From the NCBI GenBank assembly GCA_964586145.1, contig CAZPHH010000031.1, positions 1-49,262 on the forward strand: 49,262 nt of DNA, given 5' to 3'. The stretch comes from JAFGJQ01 sp964586145 (GTDB lineage: Bacteria; Planctomycetota; Phycisphaerae; UBA1845). The notes under the pieces are model-generated. The model saw only the letters and a list, made by a program, of their open reading frames with translations, did no database searches and was not told the origin of the DNA. The position numbers and the translations under genes are program-made. Below, piece after piece: positions 8,357 through 20,310 of the stretch. The stretch's first letter is position 1; every line of letters begins with the position of its first letter.

Positions 8357-10246
8357 ATGGAACTCCCGCGACGGGATCGCGATGACGTATACCTGCCTGA
8401 TGGTCAGTTTCGGCAGACGCTGGAGCGGCTGCGCGGCCGCACCGACGCCCACGACCTTCGCATCGGGATCGTAAACGCATTCGACTTCCGGACCCGGATG
8501 CTCCCGTACTGGTATGCGGACAAGCGGATGGCGCCGTGCTCGGTGCGGACGCTGGCCGACACCCTGCACGCCGCCGGGTTCCGGCACCTGCGGGTCGTGC
8601 TCCAGCAATGGACGCCCCACTTCCGGCCCAGCGAGGCCGTCCTGGACGGCCGGCCGCTGGACATCCTGCTGGTGTCGGCCATGCAGGTCCACGCCGAGCC
8701 GTCGTACGAACACATCCGGGACGCCCACCGCATGGGGGAGGCCCGCCCGTGGATCGTGGCCGGCGGCCCCAAGGCCATCTACGAACCGACCGATTACTTC
8801 GATTTGGGCCCGCAACCCGGCATTGGTGCGGACTGCGTGGTGACCGGCGAGGCGTTCGTCCTGCTGGATCTGCTGGAGCACGTGCTGCGGGAGTGGGACC
8901 CGGCCGAATCACCACGGGCCGCGTACGATCGCGCTTGCACGAACGGATCGCTCCGGGACATCCCCGGGCTGGTGTATCTCTCACCGGACTCCCGGCCCGG
9001 GCGGCCGGTTGCGGTCAGCACGGGCGTCCAGCGGCTGCTGCGCGACCTCGATGAGCTGCCCATGCCGGATGCGGGGTATCGCCTGCTGGAACCGCCCCAC
9101 CGCGACACGGGCCTGAGGCCGCATCCACTGCCGCCCGAAACCGTGGGCAAGCACTCGTCCATCGCGTCCCTGATCGTCACCCAGGGATGCCGGTTCGCCT
9201 GCCCCTACTGCCCCATCCCCGCGGTGAACCAGCGGACCTGGCGGCACAAGAGCGGCGCCCGCATGGCCGCCGAGATGAAGCACATTCTCGAGAGCTTCGG
9301 CATCTGCCAGTTCTTCGGCACCGACGACAATTTCTTCAACAATCGCGAAACCGTGCTGGAGCTGATGGAGGCCGTCGCGTCCACCGAGAGCAACGGCAAG
9401 CCGCTGTCCGCGCAGATTCGCTTCTACACCGAGGCCACCCAGTTTGACGTCTCGAAAAACCAGGACATCCTGCCCGCCTGCCGCAAGGGCGGCCTGCGCG
9501 GCATCTGGTTCGGCATCGAAGACATCACCGGCGAACTCGTCAAGAAAGGCCAGAACGCCCAGAAAACGAAGGAAACCTTCCGCTCCCTGTGCGATCTGGG
9601 CATTCAGCCGCACGTGATGATGATCCACAGCGATGACCAGCCCCTGCGCTCGCCGCGCGGCACGCTGTCCGGGTTGTTGAACCAGGCCCGGTTCGTCCGC
9701 GATGCGGGCGCCGTGTCGTACCAATGCACCTACATCGGCCCGGCCCTCGGCAGCAAAAGCCTGGAACCCGCGTTCCGAGACGGCACCATGTTCCGGACCG
9801 TCGGCGGTGAACCGCTGCCCCAGGCGTATTTCGACGGCAACCACGTGACGGCCTCCAAACACCCGCGCCCCTGGAGCAAGCAGCTCAACCTGCTCTGGAC
9901 GTACTTCTGGTTCTACAACCCCTGGAACACCGTGCGCGCCTTCTTCGGGCTGTTCCGCAAGAGCTCCATCCCGGGCAAGCGGTTCATGTTCCAGATCATC
10001 GGGCAGATCGGCCTCGTGCTGACCATCCCGCGGATGTTCGCGTGGGCCTGGCGATTGAAACGCGGCCCCATTGTGAAAGCCACCGGCCTGGAGCCCGCCC
10101 GCATCCCGCTGATCGACGTGCAAACGCGCGAGCAGATCCACTGGGCCATCGAAAACGTGCCCGACCCCGACCTGCCGCGAGAAACCCTCTGCTGCGCCCG
10201 ACCATCCGGCCCACAGGCGTCCACCGCCGTCCGCGCCGCAAGCTGA
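8357..10246 (+). CDS. Radical SAM protein with an N-terminal B12-binding-like domain
   Basis: The 629-residue protein has the radical SAM cluster motif C278-RFA-C282-PY-C285 (CxxxCxxC, in VTQGCRFACPYC) that binds a [4Fe-4S] cluster. The preceding 200 residues resemble a Rossmann-type cobalamin-binding domain (SVRTLADTLHAAGF, DILLVSAMQVHAEPSYEHI, WIVAGGPKAIYE, DCVVTGEAF). I do not see the canonical DxHxxG cobalamin ligand motif, so B12 binding is uncertain. The C-terminus has a hydrophobic, aromatic stretch (LLWTYFWFYNPW...). The family includes methyltransferases and lipid- or cofactor-modifying enzymes; substrate unknown. The ATG at 8357 has only a weak AGAAAGAG site. Confidence 0.8.
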   Translation: MELPRRDRDDVYLPDGQFRQTLERLRGRTDAHDLRIGIVNAFDFRTRMLPYWYADKRMAPCSVRTLADTLHAAGFRHLRVVLQQWTPHFRPSEAVLDGRPLDILLVSAMQVHAEPSYEHIRDAHRMGEARPWIVAGGPKAIYEPTDYFDLGPQPGIGADCVVTGEAFVLLDLLEHVLREWDPAESPRAAYDRACTNGSLRDIPGLVYLSPDSRPGRPVAVSTGVQRLLRDLDELPMPDAGYRLLEPPHRDTGLRPHPLPPETVGKHSSIASLIVTQGCRFACPYCPIPAVNQRTWRHKSGARMAAEMKHILESFGICQFFGTDDNFFNNRETVLELMEAVASTESNGKPLSAQIRFYTEATQFDVSKNQDILPACRKGGLRGIWFGIEDITGELVKKGQNAQKTKETFRSLCDLGIQPHVMMIHSDDQPLRSPRGTLSGLLNQARFVRDAGAVSYQCTYIGPALGSKSLEPAFRDGTMFRTVGGEPLPQAYFDGNHVTASKHPRPWSKQLNLLWTYFWFYNPWNTVRAFFGLFRKSSIPGKRFMFQIIGQIGLVLTIPRMFAWAWRLKRGPIVKATGLEPARIPLIDVQTREQIHWAIENVPDPDLPRETLCCARPSGPQASTAVRAAS

Positions 10247-10340
10247 CCCAGACGCTTGCAGTCAGGCCATCCAGCGCATTCAATACGCGATTGTCACAGC
10301 ATTGGCCGAACGACCAAACTCAGTCCCGGAGCCCATCGCC

Positions 10341-12291
10341 ATGCAATCCCTGATCCTTGGCCTGACCTTTAGTGCGGTGGTCGTTGCTGCCTCGGGGCAA
10401 ACGACACCTGGGTCCACCCCTCTTGCCCGCCAGACCCATGACCTGAACGACGACTGGCGATTCCAGAAGGCCGACCCCGCGGATGCTGCGTCGCCGGCGT
10501 TCGACGACGGCGCGTGGGATTCCGTTACTCTGCCGCACACGTGGAATGCCAAGGATGGGCAGGATGGCGGGAACGACTATTACCGCNNNNNNNNNNNNNN
10601 NNNNNNNNNNNNNNNNNNNNNNNNNNNNNNNNNNNNNNNNNNNNNNNNNNNNNNNNNNNNNNNNNNNNNNNNNNNNNNNNNNNNNNGTGCCGCCCTGGTC
10701 GGCCGATTTCACGTTCTTCGGCGGGCTCTATCGCGGCGTGGAGCTGCTGATCACCGGCCCCACCTGCATCAGCCCGCTGGACCACGCCTCGCCCGGCGTC
10801 TTCATCACGCAGACCCGCGTCACCGACGACCGCGCCGATGTCGACGTGCGCACCCGCCTCTCGCACAGTGAGAGCACCCCCCGCTCGCTGCGCCTCATCA
10901 CGACCGTCCACGACGCCGACGGAAAGGAAGTCGCCCAGGCCGCGGAAGACATCGCACTCTCCGGCCCGGGCGGGCTGGACGTCGCCCAGCGCCTGACCAT
11001 CGACAAACCACACCTCTGGAACGGCGTGAAAGACCCGTACCTCTACACCGTCCGCGTGCGGCTCGTGACGGAAACCCAAGTCCTCGACGAAGTCTGCCAG
11101 CCGCTCGGCCTGCGCTCTTTCCGCGTGGACGCGGACAAGGGCTTCTTCCTGAACGGCCGGCCGTACGCACTCCACGGCGTCAACCGCCACCAGGACCGCC
11201 TCGACAAGGGCTGGGCCGTCGGCAAGGCCGAGCACGACGAGGATTTCGCCCTGATCCGGGAACTCGGCTGCACCGGCGTTCGCCTGGCACACTACCAGCA
11301 CGATGATTACGTCTATTCCCTCTGCGACAAGGCCGGCCTGGTGGTCTGGGCGGAAATCCCCCTGGTCAATCGCATCCACGAGTCACAGGCGTTCCGCGAC
11401 AACGCCCGGCAGCAGCTTATCGAGCTCATCCGGCAGAACTACAACCACCCGTCCATTCTCTTCTGGGGCGTCCACAATGAGATCACCGCACCCTGGCTGA
11501 AGGACAGCCCGGACCCCACGGAGCTGATTCGCGATCTTCACAACCTCGCGAAGGCGGAAGACGCCACCCGCCTTACCACGTGCGCCGGCTGCGACCCGAT
11601 CGACCATCCGGCCAACTGGCAAACAGACGTGGTCGCGCTCAACCACTACAGCGGCTGGTACGTTGGAGGGCCGGAGAGCTTCGGGCCCTGGATCGACCGC
11701 ATCCGCAAAGCCCATCCCGACAAACCCATCGGCATCAGCGAATACGGCGCGGGGGCGAGCATCCTTCACCACGAAGACCCGCCCGCCAAACCGAAACACA
11801 ACGGCCCGTGGCACCCGGAAGAATGGCAGACGCTGGTCCATGAGCAGCATTGGCGGGCGATGGAGGAACGGCCGTACCTCTGGTGCACCTTCATCTGGAA
11901 CATGTTCGACTTCGCCGTCGACGGCCGCAACGAAGGCGACACGCCCGGCCGCAATGACAAAGGTCTGGTCACGTACGACCGCCAGACCCGCAAGGATGCC
12001 TTCTTCGTCTACAAGGCGAATTGGACCGACGAGCCGATGGTGTACATCGCAAGCCGGCGATTCCAGGAGAGAAAGAAGGCGTCCGCAAACGTCCGCGTAT
12101 ACTCCAACTGCGAAGAAGTCGAGTTGTTCGTCAACGAGAAGTCCCTCGGCCCCAAACGTGGCGACCACTGCGCCTTCGTCTGGCCCGACGTTTCGCTACA
12201 ACCCGGCCGAAACGCGATCCGCGCCGTCGGGCGAATCCGGGGTACGGCCGTGACCGATTCCTGGGAATGGACGGCCGTCCCCGAGAGCTGA
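10341..12291 (+). CDS. Glycoside hydrolase family 2 (beta-galactosidase/glucuronidase-like), interrupted by the scaffold gap
   Basis: A signal peptide (MQSLILGLTFSAVVVAASGQ) leads into the sugar-binding domain (LNDDWRFQKAD, WDSVTLPHTWN). The gap follows, then the rest of the jelly-roll (DFTFFGGLYRGVELL), an Ig-like domain and the TIM barrel. Barrel signatures are GVNRHQD, the acid/base Glu in NHPSILFWGVHNE, and the nucleophile Glu in ISEYGA. The 5' part is in the frame of 10341 and the 3' part in another, because the 100-N filler is not the true length. The start has GGAG 9 bases upstream; an in-frame ATG at 10302 would spoil the signal peptide. It probably hydrolyses beta-linked galactosides or glucuronides outside the cytoplasm. 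Confidence 0.85.
10587..10686. other. Scaffold gap of exactly 100 N
   Basis: The run of 100 unknown bases is a standard placeholder. It falls inside the glycoside hydrolase gene. Codon boundaries on both sides (10587 and 10687) imply that the missing length is a multiple of three. Comparison from memory with family 2 enzymes suggests about 60-75 missing codons. Confidence 0.95.
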
Positions 12292-12545
12292 CTACCGCCA
12301 CTGCGGCGTGCGACCCGGCGACGGCCCCCACCCGCGCATCCTGGACCACGAGGCGAATCACATAACTCCCGCCGGGCCAACGTGTTGCGACTCAACCCCG
12401 GCGGCCGTGGCGCGGAAGCCGCAGTTGCGCTTTTAGATTGGGGCGCTCCGCGAGCGGTGAACCGCGGTTGTCCTTCCACATGAGCAGAAGCGAACGTCCC
12501 ATTCACAACCACGGGCCGATTCACGGCGACGAGGAGGAGAACGCA

Positions 12546-15476
12546 ATGATTTCCAACCGAGAGACCCCGCGATCAATCGGACGGCTTGTTCTGATTGTGG
12601 GCTGCGCCAGTCTGGCCATGCGAACGGCCGCGGTGAACGCGGCGACCTTCACCACGGACACGCTCATTGCGGCCGGCGATGCAACGTACGATGGACAGGA
12701 CGTGGTGGTCGACGGATGCATCGTCTCCATCAACGGCTACCATCCGTTCAACAGCATGACGGTGGTAAACGAGGGCACGCTGACCCATTCCGCCAACAGC
12801 AGCACCCGGCAGCACTGGATGGACCTGGCCATCGCAACAGACCTCACCCTCAACAGCGGCTGCGCGATCGACGTGACCGGACGCGGCTACACCGCCACGC
12901 ACGGCCCCGGCGCCGGCTCCAGCGATTCGGACGGCAGCAGCGGCGGAGGCGGCCACGGCGGAAACGGCGGCGATTCCTCCACGGCCACCGGCGGACCGGC
13001 CAATGACCTGATGCACGCACCATACGATCTCGGCAGTGGAGGCGGCGCCGGAATCGTCAACGCCATCGGTGGAACGGGCGGCGGCGCCGTCCGGCTGCAA
13101 GTCGCCGGGACCCTGACGCTGGAGGGCGATATTCATGCGAACGGCACGAACGGCCTGAGGGGCTACTACAACCGGGGCGGCGGCGGCGGGGCCGGAGGGG
13201 CCATCTACGTCGAGGCGGACACCATCGTGGGTCCCGGCACAGTGTCAGCCGGCGGCGGCAACAGCCTGGGCACGGCCGGAAGCAGCGCCGGCGGAGGCGG
13301 CGGCCGAATCGCCCTGAAGTGCAACACCGACGGCTTCGCCGGAACGATCTCGGCAAAAGGAGGAACGGCGGACTACCGCAACGGCGGCGCGGGCACGGTC
13401 TTCCGGCAGATCGGTTCAGCAACACCGCAGGTGCGCATCGACAACGGCGGGAACGCAAACGCAGCGTTCACGCCGCTCGGTGGGCCGACCGCGTACGAGT
13501 TCGTCGTGGCCAACGGGGCCCGCTTTTACCCGGAGCCAGGAGCCGACATCAGCGGCCTGACGGTCGAAAACGGCGGCGTGGTCTCCAGCCCGGCCGGTAT
13601 CCCCCGTACGGAAGTGATCGTGCACGGCAACGCCATGATCGATAGCGGTGGGCAGATCGACGTATCGTACCTGGGCTTCTCCCCGGGCAACGGTCCCGGG
13701 GCCGGCAATGACGCATGGACCGGCAGCGGCGCCGGCCACGGCGGCTTCGGGGGCACCGGCAAGAACGGCGAAACGGTCCCGGGCGGCAGTCCGTACGACT
13801 CGCTCTTCGAGCCTGACGAAGCGGGTAGCGGAGGCGGAACCGGAGGCTCGGTAGCCGGCGGCGCCGGCGGGGGCATTCTCCGACTGATCGTCGATGGAAC
13901 CTTGACGGTGGACGGCGAAATCCTGGCAAGCGCGGCAGATGGAATCCCCGGCGCCTACGGCACGGCGGGCGGCGGCGGCTCCGGCGGCAGCATCCACGTG
14001 ACGGCCGGCGCCTTCGCAGGAAACGGTCTGGTTGCAGCAAACGGGGGCAACGGGGGCAACCTCAACGGCGGCGGCGGTGCCGGCGGCCGGATCGCTATTC
14101 ACTGTGACACCAACACTTTCTCCGGCACGCTGGAGGCGCACGGAGGCGACAGCACCGGCAACCCATGCGGCGGGGCGGGCACCATTCACGTCAAACCGCA
14201 GGGCACCACGGGAAGCCTCATCATCGCCGGCACGGGAGCCGCCGATACGCCGTACACACCCCTGGCAGACTCCGGCCCCTACGTTCTGCACGTGTCTGAC
14301 GGTGCCCGGTGCCTGGCGGACGATCCGCTCTCGATCGGCGGCCTGGACGTCGGCCCCGGCGGCATTCTCACGCACTCCGTTGGATACACGGGCGTACACC
14401 TCGACATTCAGACCGATGCCGTGATCCAGACCGGAGGCCTGATCGACGTGTCCGGCTGCGGCCACGGATCAAGCGCCGGTCCCGGTGCCGGATACGGTGA
14501 GTGGCGCGGCGGCGGCGCCGGACACGGCGGAATCGGAGGTTCATCCGACCTGGCGCTCGGCGGCGGAATCTACGGCTCCGTCAACGAGCCGGCCAGCCCG
14601 GGCAGCGGCGGCGGCTGGGGATACAGCCCGACCCAACTGCCCGGCGGACACGGAGGCGGCGTCGTCCGGCTGTTCTGCGGAGGAACGCTCAGCGTCGATG
14701 GTGAAATCCTGGCGGACGGAGATGACGGCATCTCGGGCGCGTACTTCACCGCCAGCGGCGGCGGTTCCGGCGGCAGCGTGTGGGTTGCCGCAAGCTCGGT
14801 ATCCGGCAGCGGTACGATCTCCGCCGCCGGTGGAGACGGCCGCGTCTTCGACACAGACGCAGGCGCCGGCGGCGGCGCGGGCGGCCGCATCGCCCTGTAC
14901 TCGTGCGATTGGCAGATCGGCAACCTCACGGTTGCTGTGGACGGCGGCACCGGTCACTTCAACGGCAACACCGGCACTGTTTTGTACGGCTCGGCCGACA
15001 TTCAGATCACGGCGCAGCCGACGGACGTATTGACCGCCGTCGGAGACCCCGTGTACCTGACGATCATCGCCGAAACCACCTCCGGCTCGCTGGCCTACCG
15101 GTGGTACAAAGACGGGACCCCGCTGCAGGACGACGCCCACTTCGCAGGAACGGACACTGCAACACTTCACATTGACGCCGCCCAGTTGGCGGATAACGGC
15201 ACGTACGACGTCCTGCTGACGGATTCCTGCGGCTCGCTGGTCAGTGCGACCGCCCGGCTGACCGTCCGCCTGTTCGGCGACGCGAATGTTGACGGCGACG
15301 TGGATCTGGTGGACTACGGGATATTCGCAGACTGCATGGCCGGGCCGAACGCAACACCCGCTCCGTCCCTTCCCGGCATCACCCCGGCAACCTGTATCCA
15401 CGCGTTCGACTTTGACATCGATGACGACGTGGACCTTGCGGATTTCGCATCGTTCCAGGAAGTGCTGGCGGAATAG
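12546..15476 (+). CDS. Secreted Gly-rich triple-module protein with Ig-like and dockerin type I domains
   Basis: I start the 976-residue protein at 12546 because GAGGAGG lies just upstream and a signal peptide follows (GRLVLIVGCASLAMRTAAVNAA); an in-frame ATG at 12438 has neither. Three modules of about 260 residues (repeat period about 790 bases) each carry IDV..., GPGAG, a GGGxGGxGG stretch, GTLTVDGEILA or a variant, and GGGGRIAL. An Ig-like domain follows (PVYLTIIAE, AYRWYKDGTPL, DNGTYDVLL). The C-terminus is dockerin-like, with two EF-hand loops, DANVDGDVDLVD and DFDIDDDVDLAD. Surface display or matrix binding is plausible; no catalytic motif is visible. A hairpin terminator follows. Confidence 0.8.
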   Translation: MISNRETPRSIGRLVLIVGCASLAMRTAAVNAATFTTDTLIAAGDATYDGQDVVVDGCIVSINGYHPFNSMTVVNEGTLTHSANSSTRQHWMDLAIATDLTLNSGCAIDVTGRGYTATHGPGAGSSDSDGSSGGGGHGGNGGDSSTATGGPANDLMHAPYDLGSGGGAGIVNAIGGTGGGAVRLQVAGTLTLEGDIHANGTNGLRGYYNRGGGGGAGGAIYVEADTIVGPGTVSAGGGNSLGTAGSSAGGGGGRIALKCNTDGFAGTISAKGGTADYRNGGAGTVFRQIGSATPQVRIDNGGNANAAFTPLGGPTAYEFVVANGARFYPEPGADISGLTVENGGVVSSPAGIPRTEVIVHGNAMIDSGGQIDVSYLGFSPGNGPGAGNDAWTGSGAGHGGFGGTGKNGETVPGGSPYDSLFEPDEAGSGGGTGGSVAGGAGGGILRLIVDGTLTVDGEILASAADGIPGAYGTAGGGGSGGSIHVTAGAFAGNGLVAANGGNGGNLNGGGGAGGRIAIHCDTNTFSGTLEAHGGDSTGNPCGGAGTIHVKPQGTTGSLIIAGTGAADTPYTPLADSGPYVLHVSDGARCLADDPLSIGGLDVGPGGILTHSVGYTGVHLDIQTDAVIQTGGLIDVSGCGHGSSAGPGAGYGEWRGGGAGHGGIGGSSDLALGGGIYGSVNEPASPGSGGGWGYSPTQLPGGHGGGVVRLFCGGTLSVDGEILADGDDGISGAYFTASGGGSGGSVWVAASSVSGSGTISAAGGDGRVFDTDAGAGGGAGGRIALYSCDWQIGNLTVAVDGGTGHFNGNTGTVLYGSADIQITAQPTDVLTAVGDPVYLTIIAETTSGSLAYRWYKDGTPLQDDAHFAGTDTATLHIDAAQLADNGTYDVLLTDSCGSLVSATARLTVRLFGDANVDGDVDLVDYGIFADCMAGPNATPAPSLPGITPATCIHAFDFDIDDDVDLADFASFQEVLAE

Positions 15477-15506
15477 CCGCCGTGTGACGGGCTCGCGTCT
15501 TATTCT

Positions 15507-15553
15507 GAAAAACCGAAGCCTGCCTCCAATGCGGGGCGCTTCGGTGTTTCTGT
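15507..15553 (+). terminator. Probable intrinsic terminator after the dockerin gene
   Basis: ACCGAAGC (15512-15519) and GCTTCGGT (15538-15545) form a perfect 8-bp stem, with AAAA before it and GTTTCTGT after it. It lies 36 bases beyond the stop codon. The T-run is short, so termination may be partial. Confidence 0.6.
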
Positions 15554-15685
15554 CGGTGATGCATCAGGCGTCATCACACCCACCCACTGGCCCTACGACC
15601 CGCGGCGGCCTACCATCTGTCAGGTTCAGCCGATTCGTAAACGCGAGCCCGGAGGCTTTCATCGCCGCTACGGGAGGCAAAAACC

Positions 15686-16693
15686 ATGAAAGTGGGCGTC
15701 TTCAGCACAAAGCCGTACACGCGGACGTTCTTCGAGGAAGCCAATGGGGCATTCGGGCATGAGCTCGCCTTTTTCGAATCGCGTCTGACAACCGAGACCG
15801 CCGGGCTGGCCGCCGGGTTGCCCGCCATCTGCGCATTCGTGAACGACGTGCTGGACGCCCGCGTGCTGAGCACGTTGGCCGACGGCGGCACCCGCCTGAT
15901 CGCCCTGCGCTGCGCGGGCTTCAACAACGTCGATCTGTCGGCCGCCGGCAGACACAAGCTCACCGTCGTCCGCGTGCCCACCTACTCGCCGCACGCCGTG
16001 GCCGAGCACGCCGTGGCCCTCATGCTGACCTTGAACCGCAAAATCCACCGGGCCGCCGCCCGCGTGCGAGAAGGCAACTTCGCCCTCGACGGACTGATGG
16101 GGTTCGACATGCACGGCCGGACGGCCGGCATCGTGGGCACCGGGCGGATCGGATTTGAAGCGGCCCGCATCCTGAACGGCTTCGGATGCCGCCTGCTCGC
16201 GTATGACATAGCCGAGAACCCCGACTGTGTCGCACTCGGCGTCCGGTATGCCGACCTGCATCAACTCTTTGCCGAGTCGGACATCGTATCCCTGCACTGC
16301 CCCCTGCTGCCGGCCACCCGGCACCTGGTCAATGACGAGTCCATCGCCCGGATGAAGCCGGGCGTGATGCTGATTAACACCAGCCGCGGCGCCCTCATCG
16401 ACACCCGCGCCGTCATCGACGGCCTGAAATCCGGCCGGATCGGCTACCTGGGCCTGGACGTGTACGAAGAGGAGGCGGACCTGTTCTTCGAAGACCTGTC
16501 CGACCAGGTCATCCAGGACGACGTGTTTGCGCGCCTCACCACGTTCTCCAACGTGGTGATTACCGGGCACCAGGGGTTCTTCACGCGTGATGCGCTGGAC
16601 GAGATCACCCGGACCACGCTGGCCAACATCAGCGATTATGAGGCCCGCCGGTCCTGCCCCAACGAGATTTCCATCGACCGCCTGCGCAAATAG
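15686..16693 (+). CDS. ldhA: D-lactate dehydrogenase, fermentative (NAD-dependent 2-hydroxyacid dehydrogenase)
   Basis: The 335-residue product reduces pyruvate to D-lactate with NADH in the cytoplasm. It follows E. coli LdhA closely from the first residues (MKVGVFSTKPY, LRCAGFNNVDL, AVAEHAVALMLTLNRKIHRA). The NAD site GTGRIG sits in the Rossmann domain. Catalytic residues are R234 (NTSRGALID), the Glu of GLDVYEEE (about 263) and H295 (GHQGFF), each one less than in E. coli. GGGAGG stands 9 bases before the ATG. It is transcribed alone towards pepD, with 28 bases between the two stop codons. Assignment to D-lactate rather than another 2-hydroxyacid rests on overall similarity. Confidence 0.92.
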   Translation: MKVGVFSTKPYTRTFFEEANGAFGHELAFFESRLTTETAGLAAGLPAICAFVNDVLDARVLSTLADGGTRLIALRCAGFNNVDLSAAGRHKLTVVRVPTYSPHAVAEHAVALMLTLNRKIHRAAARVREGNFALDGLMGFDMHGRTAGIVGTGRIGFEAARILNGFGCRLLAYDIAENPDCVALGVRYADLHQLFAESDIVSLHCPLLPATRHLVNDESIARMKPGVMLINTSRGALIDTRAVIDGLKSGRIGYLGLDVYEEEADLFFEDLSDQVIQDDVFARLTTFSNVVITGHQGFFTRDALDEITRTTLANISDYEARRSCPNEISIDRLRK

Positions 16694-16721
16694 ACGCCGC
16701 CGGCGCCCGGCCGCCCCCGGC

Positions 16722-18239
16722 TCACAGCGAGAGCGGGCCGTGGCCCGCCAGCGTGGCGAGAATGGCCGTCAGAAACTGCCACGACTTCCGCACGGAATCC
16801 ACGTACACCCGCTCGTCCGGGCTGTGCGCGCCCCGAATGCGCGGTCCGATGGAAACCATGTCCAGACCGCCGCCCATCCGATCGCCGATGATGCCGCATT
16901 CCAGACCCGCGTGGATGGCCGTCACGCGCGGAGCAGAGCCGAACTGGTCCTCGTAGACCTTCCGGCACAACGCCAGCAACGGCGAGTTCACATTCGGCTG
17001 CCAGCCGGGATACGCGTTGCCGGACGAAACGTCCGCACCCGCCAATCGCCCGACCGCGGCGATCTGACGGACCACACGCTGCACATGGGCAAGCGAGGAG
17101 CTGCGGGACAGACAGCCGACGTTCACTTCCAGAGACCCGTCCGCCCCTCCGGGTTGAGAGGCAACCGTTCCCACGTTGTTGGAGGCCAGCACCAGCCCCG
17201 GCATATCCGGAACAAGGGCCAGAACGCCGTGGGGCAGGGCCACCAGGGCACTCAGCAGCCGCTGCGTGTCGCCCTGTGCGAGAGCAGCCGCGGGAGACTC
17301 CGCGGCGGACCGATCGGCCCGAACTGCGCACCGTGCCTCGCCGCCTTCCCGCACGGTCTCCTCCTGAACGCGGGCGGCGGCCGACGCGAGGGTCTCGGCG
17401 ATGCCGGCCGGCCCGGCGACCACCGCTTCCGCCTCGCGTGCGATGGCGTTGCGCAGGCTTCCGCCGCGAATGCCCGCCAATCGAATCCCGCGGCACTCGT
17501 TCAGCACGCGGGCGAGCAGACGAACGGCGCTCGCGCGGTTCAGATGGATGTCGCCGCCGGAGTGACCGCCCCGAAGCCCCGCCACCGACACGCGCACCCA
17601 TTCCGCATCCGCAGGCACCGGCGACGCGGCAAACGACCAGCTCAGCTTGGAATCACACCCGCCGGCGCAGCCGATGTAAATGACGTCATCCTCCTCTGAA
17701 TCCAGGTTCAGAAGCGTCTTGGCCCGGAAGAAGCCGGGCGACAGGGCCTTGGCCCCGGTCATCCCCGCCTCTTCATCCACCGTGCATAGAATCTCCAACG
17801 GGCCGTGCGTCACCTCCAGCGAGGTGGCCGCCGCGAACGCCAGGGCCACGCCGATGCCGTTGTCCGCACCCAGCGTGGTCCCGTCCGCGCGGACAATCGC
17901 CTCATTCGACTCCGCGTCCCGATCCAGTACCAGCCGGATCGGTTCGTTGTCGAAGTCGTGCGCCGTCCCTGCGTTCTTCTCGCACACCATGTCCAGGTGG
18001 CCCTGCAGCACCACCACCGGCGCGGATTCGCAACCCGCACTGGCCGGAACTTCGATCAGAAGGTTGCCCGCCGCATCCTCGCGGACGGTCAGGCCCCGTT
18101 GTTGCGCCACGGACCGCACATGCTCCCGAACTCGGCCTTCCTTCTTGGATGGCCGGGGCACGCCGGCCAGCCCGGCAAAAAACTCCCACACCGCCCGGGG
18201 TTCGAGCGAATCGATGTTGAGGTCGTTCACGTGCACCAT
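16722..18239 (-). CDS. pepD: Aminoacyl-histidine dipeptidase (cytosol non-specific dipeptidase, M20C)
   Basis: The 505-residue metallopeptidase cleaves dipeptides such as carnosine-like Xaa-His and is cytoplasmic. Zinc-site residues are visible: H81 and D83 (LQGHLDMV), D in LGADNGIG, EE in TVDEEAGMTG, D in NLDSEE, and a C-terminal His in HAGLECGI. Length compares with 485 residues in E. coli PepD. Two ATGs are adjacent (18242 and 18239). I use the second because GGAAGG is 7 bases upstream of it and too close to the first. A longer in-frame extension to 18470 overlaps glnS and is unlikely. It lies 59 bases after glnS on the same strand. Confidence 0.92.
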   Translation of the reverse strand: MVHVNDLNIDSLEPRAVWEFFAGLAGVPRPSKKEGRVREHVRSVAQQRGLTVREDAAGNLLIEVPASAGCESAPVVVLQGHLDMVCEKNAGTAHDFDNEPIRLVLDRDAESNEAIVRADGTTLGADNGIGVALAFAAATSLEVTHGPLEILCTVDEEAGMTGAKALSPGFFRAKTLLNLDSEEDDVIYIGCAGGCDSKLSWSFAASPVPADAEWVRVSVAGLRGGHSGGDIHLNRASAVRLLARVLNECRGIRLAGIRGGSLRNAIAREAEAVVAGPAGIAETLASAAARVQEETVREGGEARCAVRADRSAAESPAAALAQGDTQRLLSALVALPHGVLALVPDMPGLVLASNNVGTVASQPGGADGSLEVNVGCLSRSSSLAHVQRVVRQIAAVGRLAGADVSSGNAYPGWQPNVNSPLLALCRKVYEDQFGSAPRVTAIHAGLECGIIGDRMGGGLDMVSIGPRIRGAHSPDERVYVDSVRKSWQFLTAILATLAGHGPLSL

Positions 18240-18298
18240 CATCCTGCCTTCCACGTTTGCCCTCGCGCATCTCCATGGCGCGGAGAGGCTCGCCGCCA

Positions 18299-20056
<1,758 letters not shown>

Positions 20057-20274
20057 GTTCGCGATTCCCTTGCCGCAGATACCCTGCCCGGCTGGGGCGC
20101 CGGGCAATAAACCCGTTGCACGTCTGCACTTCGAACGGGGGATCATAACCCAGGAATCCCGCCTGAACAAAAAGGTGGAGGGGCCGGTGCCAGGGTGGGC
20201 CCATGACACGGGGCGGCGTAATACGTTTCGCTACAATGAGTTAGGTGCGAACCACTTTCCCACGAAGGGAATCC

Positions 20275-20304
20275 TTGATTCGCAAGCACACCATGTGCGA
20301 TAAT
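20275..20304 (+). promoter_or_regulatory. Sigma-70-like promoter of PEP-CTERM gene 1
   Basis: TTGATT (20275-20280) and GATAAT (20299-20304) are separated by 18 bases. Transcription would start near 20311. TCGTGGG follows 5 bases after the -10, as it does at the other PEP-CTERM promoter (4 bases after the -10 there). Within the 495-base region 20057-20551 nothing codes; this promoter and the leader are what it holds. Confidence 0.5.
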
Positions 20305-20310
20305 ACTCAT

